This document shows positions 16,218-25,620 of a stretch of 64,000 bases of DNA, piece after piece; the first letter of the stretch is position 1, and each line of letters begins with the position of its first letter. This DNA comes from Natrinema longum (GTDB lineage: Archaea; Halobacteriota; Halobacteria; Halobacteriales; Natrialbaceae). The position numbers and the translations under genes are program-made. The stretch lies in the NCBI RefSeq assembly GCF_017352095.1, contig NZ_CP071463.1:3162001-3226000 (forward strand). The letters run 5' to 3'. The notes below the pieces were generated by a model that saw only the letters and a list, made by a program, of their open reading frames with translations, was not told the DNA's origin and made no database searches.

Positions 16218-17063
16218 TCAGCCGTCCGAGTCGGACGCCGGTTCGCCGTGTGTCACACCCTCCCGTTCGTCGGCCCGCATCCGGCGCAGCGCCGCGCGCC
16301 CGTTGCTCGCCTCGTAGCCGAAGAAGACCCCGTTGGCGTACTCCTCGGCGACTTCGGTCGCGTGGATCAGGTCGTCGACATCGACGTTTACCGCGTACAA
16401 TTCGATATTAAACGGCGTCTCGAGGGCGCTCTCGAATCCCTTTGCGATCGTCTCGAGCCAGTAGGTCGTCCCGTAGGCGGTGTCGTAGAGGGGGACGACG
16501 AACTCGTCGACGTACTCCTCGATGGCCGCGAGGTCGATGCCGGCGCGCTCGTAGAGGTGGCCGGGATACGGATCGGGATAGAGGGTCATGTAGACCGTTC
16601 CGGGGATGTGCTCGACCGCCTCCGCGACGAAGTCGGTGATGACGCTCGCACGCCATTCCATGCGGTCGTCGTATCCGCTCGCTTCGAACTCCTGCTCACA
16701 GACGCCACAGCGACAGTATTCCGCGCGCGGAAACCCGATGTCGTCGAGGCGTACGTCCTCGTTTTCTTCGACGCAGTCGTCGATGACCTCGAGCAGTCCC
16801 TCCCGGTAGTCAACTCGAGTCGGACAGATGTACGCCCAGTCGAAGTACGACCGCTCCCGATCGGCCGGTCGGCCCATGTCGTCGACGGGGACCAGCGACG
16901 GATCGGCGTCGGCCGCGGCGTTGTCGCCGAAACAGGAGATCATGTTGACCCCGTCGGCGATCGGTTCGGCGGACCGGCCGGTCACGTCTTTGACTTCGTA
17001 GAACCCGCGGTCGAACTCCGGCCACCGTACTTCTTCGGCGTTCCGAGTGACGACGCCGTACAT
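16218..17063 (-). CDS. Unrecognised protein, possible TIM-barrel hydrolase-like
   Basis: A 281-residue soluble protein. It has a Cys set C-R-C-G-V-C (YCRCGVCEQEFE, residues about 116-126), a segment FDWAYICPTRVDYREGLLEV before it, and alternating helices and strands (VYMTLYPDPYPGHLYERAGI, EFVVPLYDTAYGTTYW). The latter segments resemble barrel-type glycosidase-like proteins that read dates or places in a sugar pocket, but I cannot assign a family. Codon use is native. Confidence 0.6.
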   Translation of the reverse strand: MYGVVTRNAEEVRWPEFDRGFYEVKDVTGRSAEPIADGVNMISCFGDNAAADADPSLVPVDDMGRPADRERSYFDWAYICPTRVDYREGLLEVIDDCVEENEDVRLDDIGFPRAEYCRCGVCEQEFEASGYDDRMEWRASVITDFVAEAVEHIPGTVYMTLYPDPYPGHLYERAGIDLAAIEEYVDEFVVPLYDTAYGTTYWLETIAKGFESALETPFNIELYAVNVDVDDLIHATEVAEEYANGVFFGYEASNGRAALRRMRADEREGVTHGEPASDSDG

Positions 17064-17109
17064 AACTCAGTGTACGACGCCGGCACCGTAAGCCGTTCGG
17101 AATCGTGCG

Positions 17110-17223
17110 TTATTCTTCGGTCGGTTCGTAGTCGACTTCGACGTCCGACGAGCCGCCAACGGTGAGTTTGTAGAGGACGGCGACGACGAACAGGGCGAGT
17201 ACGATTTTGACGGTACGTGACAT
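17110..17223 (-). CDS. 37-residue single-span membrane protein
   Basis: A complete ATG-to-TAA frame encodes 37 residues: a basic start (MSRTVK), a hydrophobic span (IVLALFVVAVLY), then an acidic tail (VEVDYEPTEE). The topology would put the acidic tail outside. It lies 49 nt downstream of pyrI and 46 nt before the next gene on the same strand. It is too short to be convincing on length, but its charge distribution is typical of real haloarchaeal micro-proteins. Confidence 0.55.
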   Translation of the reverse strand: MSRTVKIVLALFVVAVLYKLTVGGSSDVEVDYEPTEE

Positions 17224-17272
17224 GTCCGTTGGAGCGTTCGGTCGGAACACACTTAGAGATTCTGGATAGTCG

Positions 17273-17794
17273 TCAGTCTCGGAAAAAAGCGCGCTCGCCG
17301 TGGCCCCACGTATCGATCAGCGACGCGATCTCCTCTCGAACGATCGTCTCACAGTACGAACAGCGAACGCCATCCTCGAGCACGGTAAAGCGGGACGTGA
17401 CCGGTTCGTCGCCGGTCGTGATACAGCCGGCGTTCGGACAGGAGAGCACGCCCTCGACGACGTCGGGTCGTTCGACGCGGTGTTTCTCGACGACGTCGTA
17501 GTCCCGAACGATGTTGATCGTCGCGTCGGGCGCGATCAGCGAGAGGACGTCGACCTCGTCCTGGCTCAGCTCGCGCCCTTCGACCTTGACGATGTCCTTG
17601 CGTGCGAGCCGATCGGAGGGGACGTTCATCCCGACGGACACCTCTTCGCCCTCGCTGCCGTCGATCCCGAGGATCGCGAGGACGTTCAGCGCCTGCCCGC
17701 CGTGGACGTGATCGATGACGGTGCCATCGCGGATCTTGCTCACCCGCAGTTCGTGGTCGTCGTTGCCGTCGTGGTGATCGTGATCGTTACTCAT
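17273..17794 (-). CDS. pyrI: Aspartate carbamoyltransferase regulatory subunit
   Basis: A 173-residue regulatory chain. The N-terminal allosteric domain reads [20 protein letters not shown]. The C-terminal zinc domain carries four Cys: SCPNAGC and CSYCE (pattern C-x4-C then C-x2-C), as in PyrI. The Asp/His-rich first 16 residues are an extension. ATG 17794 overlaps the end of pyrB by 8 nt, so the two subunits are coupled. Nucleotide control of ATCase is known for the family. Confidence 0.95.
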   Translation of the reverse strand: MSNDHDHHDGNDDHELRVSKIRDGTVIDHVHGGQALNVLAILGIDGSEGEEVSVGMNVPSDRLARKDIVKVEGRELSQDEVDVLSLIAPDATINIVRDYDVVEKHRVERPDVVEGVLSCPNAGCITTGDEPVTSRFTVLEDGVRCSYCETIVREEIASLIDTWGHGERAFFRD

Positions 17795-18731
17795 CGTTAT
17801 CACCGCCGATACGCTTGTCGTCGCTCAAGAGCAGATCCAGCAGCGCCATTCGGACCGGAACGCCGTTGTGTGCCTGTTGGAAATACGCGGCGTAGTCGGT
17901 CTCGTCGATCTCGGGCGCGATCTCGTCGACTCGTGGGAGCGGATGCATCACGGTTAACTCGTCGCTTGCGGCCTCGAGCGTGTCGGCGTCGATCTGGTAC
18001 TCGCCGGCGACCTTCTGGTACTCGTTCTCGTCGGGGAAGCGCTCGCGCTGGATCCGCGTGACGTAGAGCACGTCGAGCGAGGGCAGGACCTCCTCGAGGG
18101 AGTCGTGTTCCTGAATCCCCGTGCCGTCCTGTCGCTGGTGGAGGTCGTAGACGACCTCGCGGGGCAACTGGAGGCTTTCCGGGCTGATGAAGTGCTGGCG
18201 GGTGTCGAAGTTCGTCAGCGCGTAGGCCAGCGAGTGGACGGTCCGACCGTACTTCAGGTCGCCCATGATGCCGATCGTCAGGTCGTCCAGACCGGCGTTC
18301 TCCCGGATCGTGTAGAGGTCGAGCATCGTCTGTGTCGGGTGGTGGCCAGCGCCGTCCCCGGCGTTTACCAGCGGGACGTCGACGAACTCGCTGGCCATCG
18401 TCGCCGCTCCCTGCTTGGGATGGCGCAAGACGAGCGCGTCGGTGTAGCCTTCGATGACCCGGACCGTGTCGGCGAGCGTTTCCCCTTTCTTCACGCTCGA
18501 GGACTCGATGGATCCCATGTCGACGATGTCGCCGCCGAGCCGTTTCATCGCGGTCTCGAAGCTCATCTTCGTCCGCGTGCTCGGCTCGAAAAAGAGCAGG
18601 CCGAGCAACGTTCCCGCGTGGCGGTCGGCGACGGTCGACGGGTCGGCGTCGATCTCGGCTGCGTAGTCGAGGACGGTCTCGATGTCTCCCCGAGAGAGTT
18701 GTTTGCTCGTGATGAGGTGATCGTGGCGCAT
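17787..18731 (-). CDS. pyrB: Aspartate carbamoyltransferase catalytic subunit
   Basis: A 314-residue catalytic chain making carbamoyl-aspartate in pyrimidine synthesis. The carbamoyl-phosphate site [15 protein letters not shown], the loop SSVKKGET, the [10 protein letters not shown] aspartate-domain motif and [10 protein letters not shown] are all intact. Length is normal. An ATG 48 nt upstream would add 16 residues that do not fit the family, so ATG 18731 is chosen. It forms an operon with pyrI. Confidence 0.95.
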   Translation of the reverse strand: MRHDHLITSKQLSRGDIETVLDYAAEIDADPSTVADRHAGTLLGLLFFEPSTRTKMSFETAMKRLGGDIVDMGSIESSSVKKGETLADTVRVIEGYTDALVLRHPKQGAATMASEFVDVPLVNAGDGAGHHPTQTMLDLYTIRENAGLDDLTIGIMGDLKYGRTVHSLAYALTNFDTRQHFISPESLQLPREVVYDLHQRQDGTGIQEHDSLEEVLPSLDVLYVTRIQRERFPDENEYQKVAGEYQIDADTLEAASDELTVMHPLPRVDEIAPEIDETDYAAYFQQAHNGVPVRMALLDLLLSDDKRIGGDNDE

Positions 18732-18854
18732 TCGTTCGTGTAGGCTGTGGCGTGCCCCTTGAATCTCTCCATTCGGCACGGCGAACTTCTCGACTTCGAA
18801 TCACCGATCGGCGGAAAATCATTGCATCCAGCTAGAGTGTATTGAAAGCAAAGA

Positions 18855-18862
18855 GTTATACA
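18855..18862 (+). promoter_or_regulatory. TATA box of the RAD55/KaiC-like gene
   Basis: GTTATACA lies 28-35 nt before the ATG at 18890. The 158-bp space to pyrB is divergent and must also carry the pyrBI promoter. Confidence 0.45.
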
Positions 18863-18889
18863 GCCGCTACAATAATAAGTCGTAATCGT

Positions 18890-19516
18890 ATGGTCGGCCG
18901 GCTAGATACGGGAATCGACGTGTTGGACCGGAAGCTCGACGGCGGGCTCCCACCGGGGTGTATCGTCGCCTACACCGCCGAGCCAGCCAGCCAGTCGGAA
19001 CTCCTCCTGTACGAACTCACGGCCGCACGCGGGACGCTCTATCTCTCGACCGAACGCTCCGACGACGCCGTCCGCCACGCCATCGACTCCTCGCCGTCGA
19101 GCGTCGGAAGCCCGACGGTCAGACACGTCACGAGCGACATGCCGCTCGAGGAGGCGACCCAGCTCATCGGTGCCTTACCCGACGGTGCCAACCTCATCAT
19201 CGACACGATGGACGTTTTAGAGCGGTGTGACACCGACGAGTACGTCCGCTTTCTCAACGACCTCAAAGACAGGATGCTCGAGACGGGAAGCATCGCCGTG
19301 TTACACTGCCTGAAAGGCGACGACGAACCCCTAAACCGGGCACGGACCTACCACGCTGCCGACGCCGTCTTCGATCTCCGGACCGAGGTCGCCGGCACCG
19401 AACTCGAGAACCACCTGACGATCCCCAAGTTCCGCGGCGGCAGCCAGCCGACCGACGCGATCAAGCTCGAACTCATCGAGGAAGTGGCGATCGACACGAG
19501 CCGCGACATCGCGTGA
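18890..19516 (+). CDS. RAD55/KaiC-like protein with degenerate P-loop (HTR-like)
   Basis: A 208-residue RecA-fold protein. The opening RLDTGIDVLDRKLDGGLPPG is that of RAD55/KaiC proteins. At the P-loop, however, it reads AEPASQSELLLYE in place of G-x4-GKT, so the Walker A Lys is absent. The strand-D of Walker B (NLIIDTMDV) is kept. Haloarchaeal members of this group have been annotated HTR-like proteins. Nucleotide hydrolysis is doubtful; a signalling or scaffold role is possible. ATG 18890 fits the promoter. Confidence 0.75.
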   Translation: MVGRLDTGIDVLDRKLDGGLPPGCIVAYTAEPASQSELLLYELTAARGTLYLSTERSDDAVRHAIDSSPSSVGSPTVRHVTSDMPLEEATQLIGALPDGANLIIDTMDVLERCDTDEYVRFLNDLKDRMLETGSIAVLHCLKGDDEPLNRARTYHAADAVFDLRTEVAGTELENHLTIPKFRGGSQPTDAIKLELIEEVAIDTSRDIA

Positions 19517-19542
19517 GGAGCGTCGCCGCTCCCCCGGTACGG

Positions 19543-19876
19543 TCACGGCCCTTGCTCGGGCGTCGTAAACGGCGTAATCGCGGCGGTCAGCTCGGTTACC
19601 GTCGCCGTTCGCAGGATGGACGCGAACAGCAACGCGAGGGGGAAGACGCCCATTGCGACGGCCGTCGGAACGAGGACCACACGGATCGCTTCTCCGGAGG
19701 GCGGACCCCCGCGCGGTCATGGCGAACAGCGCAGCGATGGCGGTGTCGACGACCGGGACGCCGCCGTAGCGGACGTATCGCGAGAGCCGGGAACGTTCGA
19801 TCCGCGGAGAGACCGGTTTGAAGTACTGGCCCGGTGCGGCCGCTACGTTCCGCGGGGGAAAAGGGAAGACGCACAC
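19543..19876 (-). pseudogene. Frameshifted small membrane protein
   Basis: Two reading frames on the minus strand join into one sensible protein if a single base is removed from the run of five C at 19706-19710 (plus strand). The first part reads PGQYFKPVSPRIERSRLSRY, then VRYGGVPVVDTAIAALFAMT. The second reads GEAIRVVLVPTAVAMG and FPLALLFASILRTATVTE, ending TTPEQGP and a TGA. Removing one base gives MTARGPPSGEAIRVV across the joint. Together they suggest a protein of about 100 residues with two spans. Start codon unclear: GTG at 19876 is the only in-frame candidate nearby. It is either a true frameshift or a homopolymer sequencing error. Confidence 0.55.
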
Positions 19877-19925
19877 GTCCGTGGTCGTCGTCAGGACGCG
19901 ACAGAACGGCCCGCGATCGCTGGGG

Positions 19926-20894
19926 TTACTCTTCCGCGCCTTCGAGCTCTTCGACGATCTCGTCGGCATCGACGTCGGCGTCCTCGAGGGCCTCCTCGAT
20001 GTCGCCGCCGCCCATACCGCCCATGCCGCCCATCATACCGCCCATGCCCATGCCACCCATGCCGTCGATGACTTCCTGGACGATGACGCGGTCGACGCCG
20101 ACCTTCTCGATGATGTCCTGACCGATCTGCTGTTTGCCCATCATCCACTGCTGGTTCATCGTCATCTGGGGCGTGGCTTCCAGATAGAGCGTCTCCTTCT
20201 CGACCGTTTCGGTCTCGAACTCGGGTTCCGCGTCCTCGTCGGCGTCTTCGTCGGGTTCGACGGGAACCTCTTCCTCGACCTCGTCCGTCTCGATCCAGAG
20301 GTCGGGCTCCATCCCGAGGTACATCTCGAAGAGGCCGGCGGCCTGCTGTTCGCGGTCGTCGACCTCGTCGGCGACCGTGTACTCGTACTCGACGTCCTCA
20401 CCAGCCAGCGGGTGGTTGAAGTCGACGCGGGCGCGGCCGCCGATGATCGTGCTGATGTAGCCCTGCTGGCCGTCGATCTGCACGTTGGCACCGGGATAGC
20501 GGTCGTCCTCGTCGATCTTCTCGGCGCTGACGGTCTGGACGTCGTCCGGGTCGTACTCGCCGAAGGCGTCCTCGGCGGGAACGGTCACGGTGCCGGAGTC
20601 GCCAGGTTCGGAGCCGATGACCGCCTGTTCGACGGCCTCGAAGATGTGGCCCTCGCCCAGAACGATCGTTCGCGGCTTGAACTCCTGGCCCTGGTCGTCG
20701 ACACCCTCTTCCTCGGCGACCTCGGGGTCGGTCGTGTCGACCAGCTGTTCGTCCTCGGTGGTGTACGCGGTGTACTCGAGTTCGACGAAGTCGCCTTCCT
20801 GCAGCCCCTCGGCTTCGTCGGCGGTTTCCTCGGCTACTTCTTCGTCGACGTCATCGGCCTGCTCCTCGAGCTCGGCCTCTTGATCCTCAGTCAT
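19926..20894 (-). CDS. FKBP-type peptidyl-prolyl isomerase (SlyD-like)
   Basis: A 322-residue prolyl isomerase and chaperone. An acidic head of about 30 residues precedes the FKBP core (GDFVELEYTAYTTEDEQLVD and LGEGHIFEAVEQAVIG). An insert-in-flap domain follows (EDAFGEYDPDDVQTV and GGRARVDFNHPLAGE), as in SlyD/archaeal FKBP. A C-terminal domain of about 120 residues has Asp/Glu-rich stretches and a Met/Gly-rich segment (GMGGMGMGGMM). The Met-rich tail could bind metal or client proteins. Cytoplasmic; divergent from the CYTH gene. Confidence 0.9.
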   Translation of the reverse strand: MTEDQEAELEEQADDVDEEVAEETADEAEGLQEGDFVELEYTAYTTEDEQLVDTTDPEVAEEEGVDDQGQEFKPRTIVLGEGHIFEAVEQAVIGSEPGDSGTVTVPAEDAFGEYDPDDVQTVSAEKIDEDDRYPGANVQIDGQQGYISTIIGGRARVDFNHPLAGEDVEYEYTVADEVDDREQQAAGLFEMYLGMEPDLWIETDEVEEEVPVEPDEDADEDAEPEFETETVEKETLYLEATPQMTMNQQWMMGKQQIGQDIIEKVGVDRVIVQEVIDGMGGMGMGGMMGGMGGMGGGDIEEALEDADVDADEIVEELEGAEE

Positions 20895-20916
20895 ACGTTG
20901 TACGTCCCGCCGTCGA

Positions 20917-20926
20917 CATTTAAGTA
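20917..20926 (-). promoter_or_regulatory. TATA box of the FKBP gene
   Basis: TACTTAAATG on the minus strand lies 23-32 nt before the ATG at 20894. Confidence 0.5.
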
Positions 20927-20953
20927 CGACGTTTTCGAGCGAGAGCGACCGAT

Positions 20954-20964
20954 ACTTATTATAG
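20954..20964 (+). promoter_or_regulatory. TATA box of the CYTH gene
   Basis: ACTTATTATAG lies 19-29 nt before the ATG at 20983. Confidence 0.55.
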
Positions 20965-20982
20965 CTCTACCTCCCCCCGAGC

Positions 20983-21540
20983 ATGTACGAGGTCGAAGTG
21001 AAGGTCCCCGCCGATCTCGAGACCGTCCGAGACCGCCTCGTGGCCCTCGAGGCGACGCCACGGGGTGCCGTCGTGCAGGTCGACACCTACTACGACGCAC
21101 CCCACCGGGAGTTCGCCGAAACCGACGAGGCACTTCGGATCCGGTCTGAGCGACCCGAGGACGGCGAGGCGGAGACCCGCGTCACCTACAAGGGACCACT
21201 GGTCGACGAGGAGTCCAAGACCCGCGAGGAAGTCGAGACCACCGTCGGGAACGGAGAAAAGACGGACGAGATCCTGACGAACCTCGGCTTCGAGCCCGCC
21301 GCGACGGTCCGCAAGGACCGCGAGCGGTTCGCGCTCGAGGAATACACCGTCACCCTCGATTCGGTCGACGACGTCGGCGAGTACGTCGAGGTCGAGACCG
21401 ACGTCGAAGCCGAGACGGATCTCGAGGCGGCCCGCGAGGGGGCCTACGAGGTTCTCGAGCGACTGGGACTCGATCCAGACGACCAGCTCCGGACCTCCTA
21501 TCTCGGCTTGCTGCTCGCCGCCGACGATAGTAGCCACTGA
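20983..21540 (+). CDS. cyaB: CYTH-domain protein (class IV adenylate cyclase-like)
   Basis: A 185-residue CYTH domain: signature ExExK at the start (MYEVEVKV), then DTYYDAP, ALRIRSE, TRVTYKGP and VRKDRERF on successive strands. A late EVETDVE strand bears metal-binding Glu. Family members bind triphosphates; some are adenylate cyclases, thiamine triphosphatases or polyphosphatases. Archaeal members are annotated CyaB, but the true substrate is open. Leaderless promoter. Confidence 0.85.
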   Translation: MYEVEVKVPADLETVRDRLVALEATPRGAVVQVDTYYDAPHREFAETDEALRIRSERPEDGEAETRVTYKGPLVDEESKTREEVETTVGNGEKTDEILTNLGFEPAATVRKDRERFALEEYTVTLDSVDDVGEYVEVETDVEAETDLEAAREGAYEVLERLGLDPDDQLRTSYLGLLLAADDSSH

Positions 21541-21552
21541 CAGTCAGTGCAG

Positions 21553-21581
21553 ACTACTCGCGCGACGGCGTTGCGAGTAGT
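21553..21581 (+). terminator. Hairpin after the CYTH gene
   Basis: A perfect 9-bp stem (ACTACTCGC with GCGAGTAGT) and an 11-nt loop begins 12 nt after the stop at 21540. No strong T-run follows directly, so termination is inferred. Confidence 0.35.
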
Positions 21582-21669
21582 GTGTCAATCGTTTCGGTGG
21601 CTACTGGAGGCTGTCCGCCGATCGCGACATAACCTGCAGGCATTTTCTGTCCCGTATCTGTTTCCGCAA

Positions 21670-21677
21670 GTTATACG
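21670..21677 (+). promoter_or_regulatory. TATA box of the MAT gene
   Basis: GTTATACG lies 24-31 nt before the ATG at 21702. Confidence 0.5.
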
Positions 21678-21701
21678 AACTCGCTCCGTCAAGTCCCGAC
21701 A

Positions 21702-22907
21702 ATGAGCGAGCGGAACATCCGGATCGAGTCCATCGACCGGCAAGCGGTCGAGGACCAGGAGGTCGAGATCGTCGAACGAAAGGGTATCGGACATCCAGAC
21801 TCCATCTGTGACGGGATCGCCGAGAGCGTCGCCGGGGCGCTCGCACGCGAGTATCTGGACCGCGTCGGCGAAGTGTTACACTTCAATACCGACGAGACCC
21901 AACTCGTCGCGGGCGAGGCCGCGCCCGCGTTCGGCGGCGGTGAAGTCGTCGATCCGATCTATCTGCTGATCGTCGGCCGCGCGACGAAACACTACGACGG
22001 CCAGACCATCCCCGCCGAGACGATCGCGCTGCGAGCGGCACGGGAGTACCTCGAGTCCGAGATACCCCAACTGACCGTCGGCGAGGACATCGTCGTCGAC
22101 GTCAAACTCGGCGAGGGCAGCGGCGACCTCCAGGAGGTCTTCGGCGAAGACGAAGTCAGCGTCCCGATGGCAAACGACACGAGCTTCGGCGTCGGTCACG
22201 CGCCACTGACCGAGACCGAGCAGATCGTCCTCGAGGCCGAACGGCGGCTGAACGGGGAGTACGCCGACGAAAACCCCGAACTCGGACCGGACGTGAAAAT
22301 CATGGGCAAGCGCGAGGGCGACGAGATCGACGTCACCGTCGCGGCGGCGATGGTCGACGAGCACGTCGCGGATCTCGACGAGTACGTCGAGGCCGTCGAG
22401 TCCGTCCGGGAGTTCGTCGACGGCGTCGCACGCGAGTACACTGACCGCGCGGTCGAGGTCCACGTCAACACGGCCGACGACTACGACGAGGGTTCGATCT
22501 ATCTCACGGTGACCGGAACCTCCGCCGAACAGGGCGACGACGGCTCCGTGGGGCGCGGTAACCGCGCGAACGGCCTCATCACACCCAACCGGTCGATGTC
22601 GATGGAGGCGACCAGCGGGAAGAACCCGGTCAATCACATCGGAAAGATCTACAACCTGCTCTCGACGGAGATCGCGGAGAGCGTCGTCGACGAGGTCGAC
22701 GGCATCCGCGACCTTCGCGTGCGCCTCCTCTCCCAGATCGGTCGCCCGATCGATCAGCCCCACGTCGCCGACGTCCACGTCGTCACCGACGACGGGGTCG
22801 CGGTCTCGGACGTCGAGGCCGACGTCGAGGCGATCGTCGACCGGGAACTCGCGGACGTGACCGGGATCACCCGCAGCGTGATCGAGGGCGAACTCTCGAC
22901 GTTCTGA
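21702..22907 (+). CDS. mat: Methionine adenosyltransferase, archaeal type
   Basis: A 401-residue S-adenosylmethionine synthetase of the archaeal (MetE-unrelated) family. The diagnostic opening is [18 protein letters not shown], followed by [40 protein letters not shown] and [20 protein letters not shown]. It supplies SAM for methylation and for radical SAM enzymes such as the NirJ-like protein in this window. Stand-alone gene with its own promoter. Confidence 0.95.
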   Translation: MSERNIRIESIDRQAVEDQEVEIVERKGIGHPDSICDGIAESVAGALAREYLDRVGEVLHFNTDETQLVAGEAAPAFGGGEVVDPIYLLIVGRATKHYDGQTIPAETIALRAAREYLESEIPQLTVGEDIVVDVKLGEGSGDLQEVFGEDEVSVPMANDTSFGVGHAPLTETEQIVLEAERRLNGEYADENPELGPDVKIMGKREGDEIDVTVAAAMVDEHVADLDEYVEAVESVREFVDGVAREYTDRAVEVHVNTADDYDEGSIYLTVTGTSAEQGDDGSVGRGNRANGLITPNRSMSMEATSGKNPVNHIGKIYNLLSTEIAESVVDEVDGIRDLRVRLLSQIGRPIDQPHVADVHVVTDDGVAVSDVEADVEAIVDRELADVTGITRSVIEGELSTF

Positions 22908-22981
22908 ACGAACACGCCGCGTTTTCTTCGACTAGCGTCGCGATGGACGCCAGTGGGAATCGAACCAGCGAGTGACTGCAC

Positions 22982-24241
22982 GTGCCCGACTCGAGTTCCG
23001 AATCGACTGCCAGATCCGTCGTCTACGCCGTCGTCGCGAGTACCTTCTTCGTCGGCTTCGGCGGCGGCGTCGTCTTCCCGATTCTCCCGAACCTCGGCGA
23101 AGTACTGGGGATTTCGGCGTTCATGGTCGGCGTCATCCTCTCGGCGAATCGCTGGACGCGACTGGTGGCCAACGGGCCGGCGGGCGTGCTCGTCGACCGG
23201 ATCGGGACCCGGAAACCGTTCGTCGTCGGCCTGGCGATCGAGGGACTCGCGACCGTCGGCTACGTGGTCGCCATCCGGTCTTCGATGCCCGAACTCTGGT
23301 TCGTTCTCGCGCGAATCACGTGGGGCATCGGCAGCGCGCTCGTGTTCGCGACGGCGTACACGATCACCGCCGACGTCAGCGAGGCCAGCTCGCGTGGGAC
23401 GAGCATGGGCATCGTCCGAGCCGGGATCACGTTCGGGTTCCCCGCGGGCATGGTGCTCGGCGGCATCGTCAGCGAGGTGTACAACAACGCCACGGCGTTC
23501 GCCATCGCGGCCTCCTTCGCCGGTCTGGCGAGCGTCATCGCCTACTTCATCGTCCCCGAAACCCACGTCGAGTCGACCGACTCGTCGATCAACCCGCTGG
23601 ACTTCGAGACGACCCTCCCCGCACTGACCGTCGGCCTCGTCAACTTCGGGCTCTACTTCGCGTACATCGGCGTCCTCTTTTCGACGCTCGTGTTGTACCT
23701 CGAGGCCGAGTCACTGACGCTCTCCGTCGCGTTCGCGGGGTACGGTATCGACTACGGCGAACAGGGGACGTCCGGACTGCTGATGGCGGTGTCCGCCCTC
23801 TCGGGAGCGGTCTTTACGATTTCGGGCGGGAAGATCAGCGATTCGGTCGGCGCTCGCATGCCGGTCTTGCTGGCCTTCCTCGCGACCAGCTGTGCCGGGT
23901 TCGTCGTGCTCACGCTCGCACCCTCCTTCGGTGCCGTCGTCGTCGCGTGTGTCCTCATCGGTGCGGGGCAAGGTGGCGTCGGCGGTCCGCTGACGGCCCT
24001 GCTCGCGGATCTCACTCCCGAAGAGCGGATGGGGAGAGCGATGGGAACCAACAACATATTCGGCGACGTCGGCGGCGGCCTCGGCCCCCTCGTCTCGCTG
24101 CCCGTGGCCAGCGCGGTCGGCTTCGACCTGTTGTACGCGCTCAGCGCGATCGTTCCCCTGGTCGCCGGTACCGTGCTCGTCGTCGGTATCTACTCCTACA
24201 CGGGCAGTCTGAGCCCGACGGTCGAGGAATCGTTCGTTTGA
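22982..24241 (+). CDS. MFS transporter
   Basis: A 419-residue major facilitator with 12 predicted spans, GTG start. The loop 2-3 motif is DRIGTRKPFVVG; the first half is GVVFPILPNLGEVLGI, and the second half begins after a charged central loop (ETHVESTDSSINPLD). No substrate can be assigned; drug/proton antiport is common for this subgroup. Confidence 0.85.
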   Translation: MPDSSSESTARSVVYAVVASTFFVGFGGGVVFPILPNLGEVLGISAFMVGVILSANRWTRLVANGPAGVLVDRIGTRKPFVVGLAIEGLATVGYVVAIRSSMPELWFVLARITWGIGSALVFATAYTITADVSEASSRGTSMGIVRAGITFGFPAGMVLGGIVSEVYNNATAFAIAASFAGLASVIAYFIVPETHVESTDSSINPLDFETTLPALTVGLVNFGLYFAYIGVLFSTLVLYLEAESLTLSVAFAGYGIDYGEQGTSGLLMAVSALSGAVFTISGGKISDSVGARMPVLLAFLATSCAGFVVLTLAPSFGAVVVACVLIGAGQGGVGGPLTALLADLTPEERMGRAMGTNNIFGDVGGGLGPLVSLPVASAVGFDLLYALSAIVPLVAGTVLVVGIYSYTGSLSPTVEESFV

Positions 24242-24284
24242 CCGTTCGCCGTGGCTCCGCGAGCTCGATGGACCTCGTAACCCC

Positions 24285-24291
24285 CTTATAG
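24285..24291 (+). promoter_or_regulatory. TATA box of thiI
   Basis: CTTATAG lies 23-29 nt before the ATG at 24314. Confidence 0.5.
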
Positions 24292-24313
24292 CCGCGGCCA
24301 TCTATCACAGCCC

Positions 24314-25492
24314 ATGCACCCTCCGGGAGCCGACACCGTCCTCGTCCGCCACGGGGACCTCAACACCAAGAGCAACACCGTCAAGCGGTATATGGAGGGG
24401 CTTCTCGCGGAGAACCTCGAGGCCATGCTGGCCGACCGCTCGATTCCCGGCACGATCGAGCGCCGGTGGAACCGACCGCTGATACACACGAACGAGGCAG
24501 CCGTCGCGGCCGCGACCGCGGCCGCGACGAACACCTTCGGGGTCGTCTCCGCGAGCCCGGTTCTGACCGTCAGCACCGAGAAAGCACGGATCCTCGAGGC
24601 GCTGGCGGCGACCGCCCGCGAGCACTACGACGGCGGGACGTTCGCGGTCGACGCCCGCCGGGCCGACAAGACCCTCCCCTACGATAGCGAGGATCTCGCC
24701 CGCGAGGCCGGGACCGTAATCTGGGAGGCTGTCGAGGACGAGTTCGAACCCGAAGTCGACCTCGACGAGCCCGACCTCACCTTCGGCGTCGAAGTCCGCG
24801 AGGACGTGGCGTTCGTCTACCTCGAGACGGTCGACGGACCGGGCGGGCTCCCGCTTGGCTCCCAGGAGGCGGTGGTCGCGCTGGTCAGCGGCGGCATCGA
24901 CTCGCCGGTCGCGGCCTACGAGATGATGAAACGCGGTAGCCCGATCGTCCCGGCGTACGTCGACCTCGGCGACTACGGCGGGATCGATCACGAGGCACGC
25001 GCGATGGAGACGGTTCGGCTCCTCTCGGCGTACGCACCCAACTTCGACATGCAGGTCTACCGGGTGCCTGGCGGCGAGACGGTCGACCTGCTGGTCCGGG
25101 AAATGGAACAGGGACGAATGCTCTCCCTGCGGCGGTTCTTCTATCGCGCCGCCGAGACGCTCGCCGAACGCGTCAACGCGGACGGCATCGTCACCGGCGA
25201 AGCCGCCGGCCAGAAGTCCAGCCAGACGATCCGGAACCTCGGCGTCACGAGCCGCGCAGCCACGCTGCCGATCCACCGGCCGCTGTTGAGCCGGGACAAA
25301 CAGTACATCGTCGCACAGGCCCGCGAGATCGGCACCTTCACCGACTCGACCATCGACGCCGGCTGCAACCGCGTCACCCCCGACCAGGTCGAGACCAACG
25401 CCCGCCTCGAGCCGCTGCTGGCGGCCGAACCGGACGACCTGCTCGAGCGCGCCGAGGCGGCTGCCAGGGACGCCGAACTGGTCGATCCCTGA
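24314..25492 (+). CDS. thiI: tRNA 4-thiouridine synthetase
   Basis: A 392-residue ThiI. Residues about 60-165 are the THUMP RNA-binding domain (VSTEKARILEALAATAREHY and TFGVEVREDVAFVYLE). The PP-loop pyrophosphatase domain begins with VALVSGGIDSPVAAYEM. The C-terminal rhodanese domain of E. coli ThiI is absent, as usual in archaea, so the sulfur donor differs. The HRPLLSRDKQYIVAQAREIGT segment is conserved in the family. Confidence 0.93.
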   Translation: MHPPGADTVLVRHGDLNTKSNTVKRYMEGLLAENLEAMLADRSIPGTIERRWNRPLIHTNEAAVAAATAAATNTFGVVSASPVLTVSTEKARILEALAATAREHYDGGTFAVDARRADKTLPYDSEDLAREAGTVIWEAVEDEFEPEVDLDEPDLTFGVEVREDVAFVYLETVDGPGGLPLGSQEAVVALVSGGIDSPVAAYEMMKRGSPIVPAYVDLGDYGGIDHEARAMETVRLLSAYAPNFDMQVYRVPGGETVDLLVREMEQGRMLSLRRFFYRAAETLAERVNADGIVTGEAAGQKSSQTIRNLGVTSRAATLPIHRPLLSRDKQYIVAQAREIGTFTDSTIDAGCNRVTPDQVETNARLEPLLAAEPDDLLERAEAAARDAELVDP

Positions 25493-25620
25493 CTCCGATC
25501 GCTCCGTGGATTCTCCGTGCTACCGATCGGTTGTGACTCGCGGAAGCTATCGATTTTCGTCGTTTCGAACCTCCTACTCGTAATCGAACTGCCTAGATAG
25601 TATAGAGTGCGAGCGCCCCG

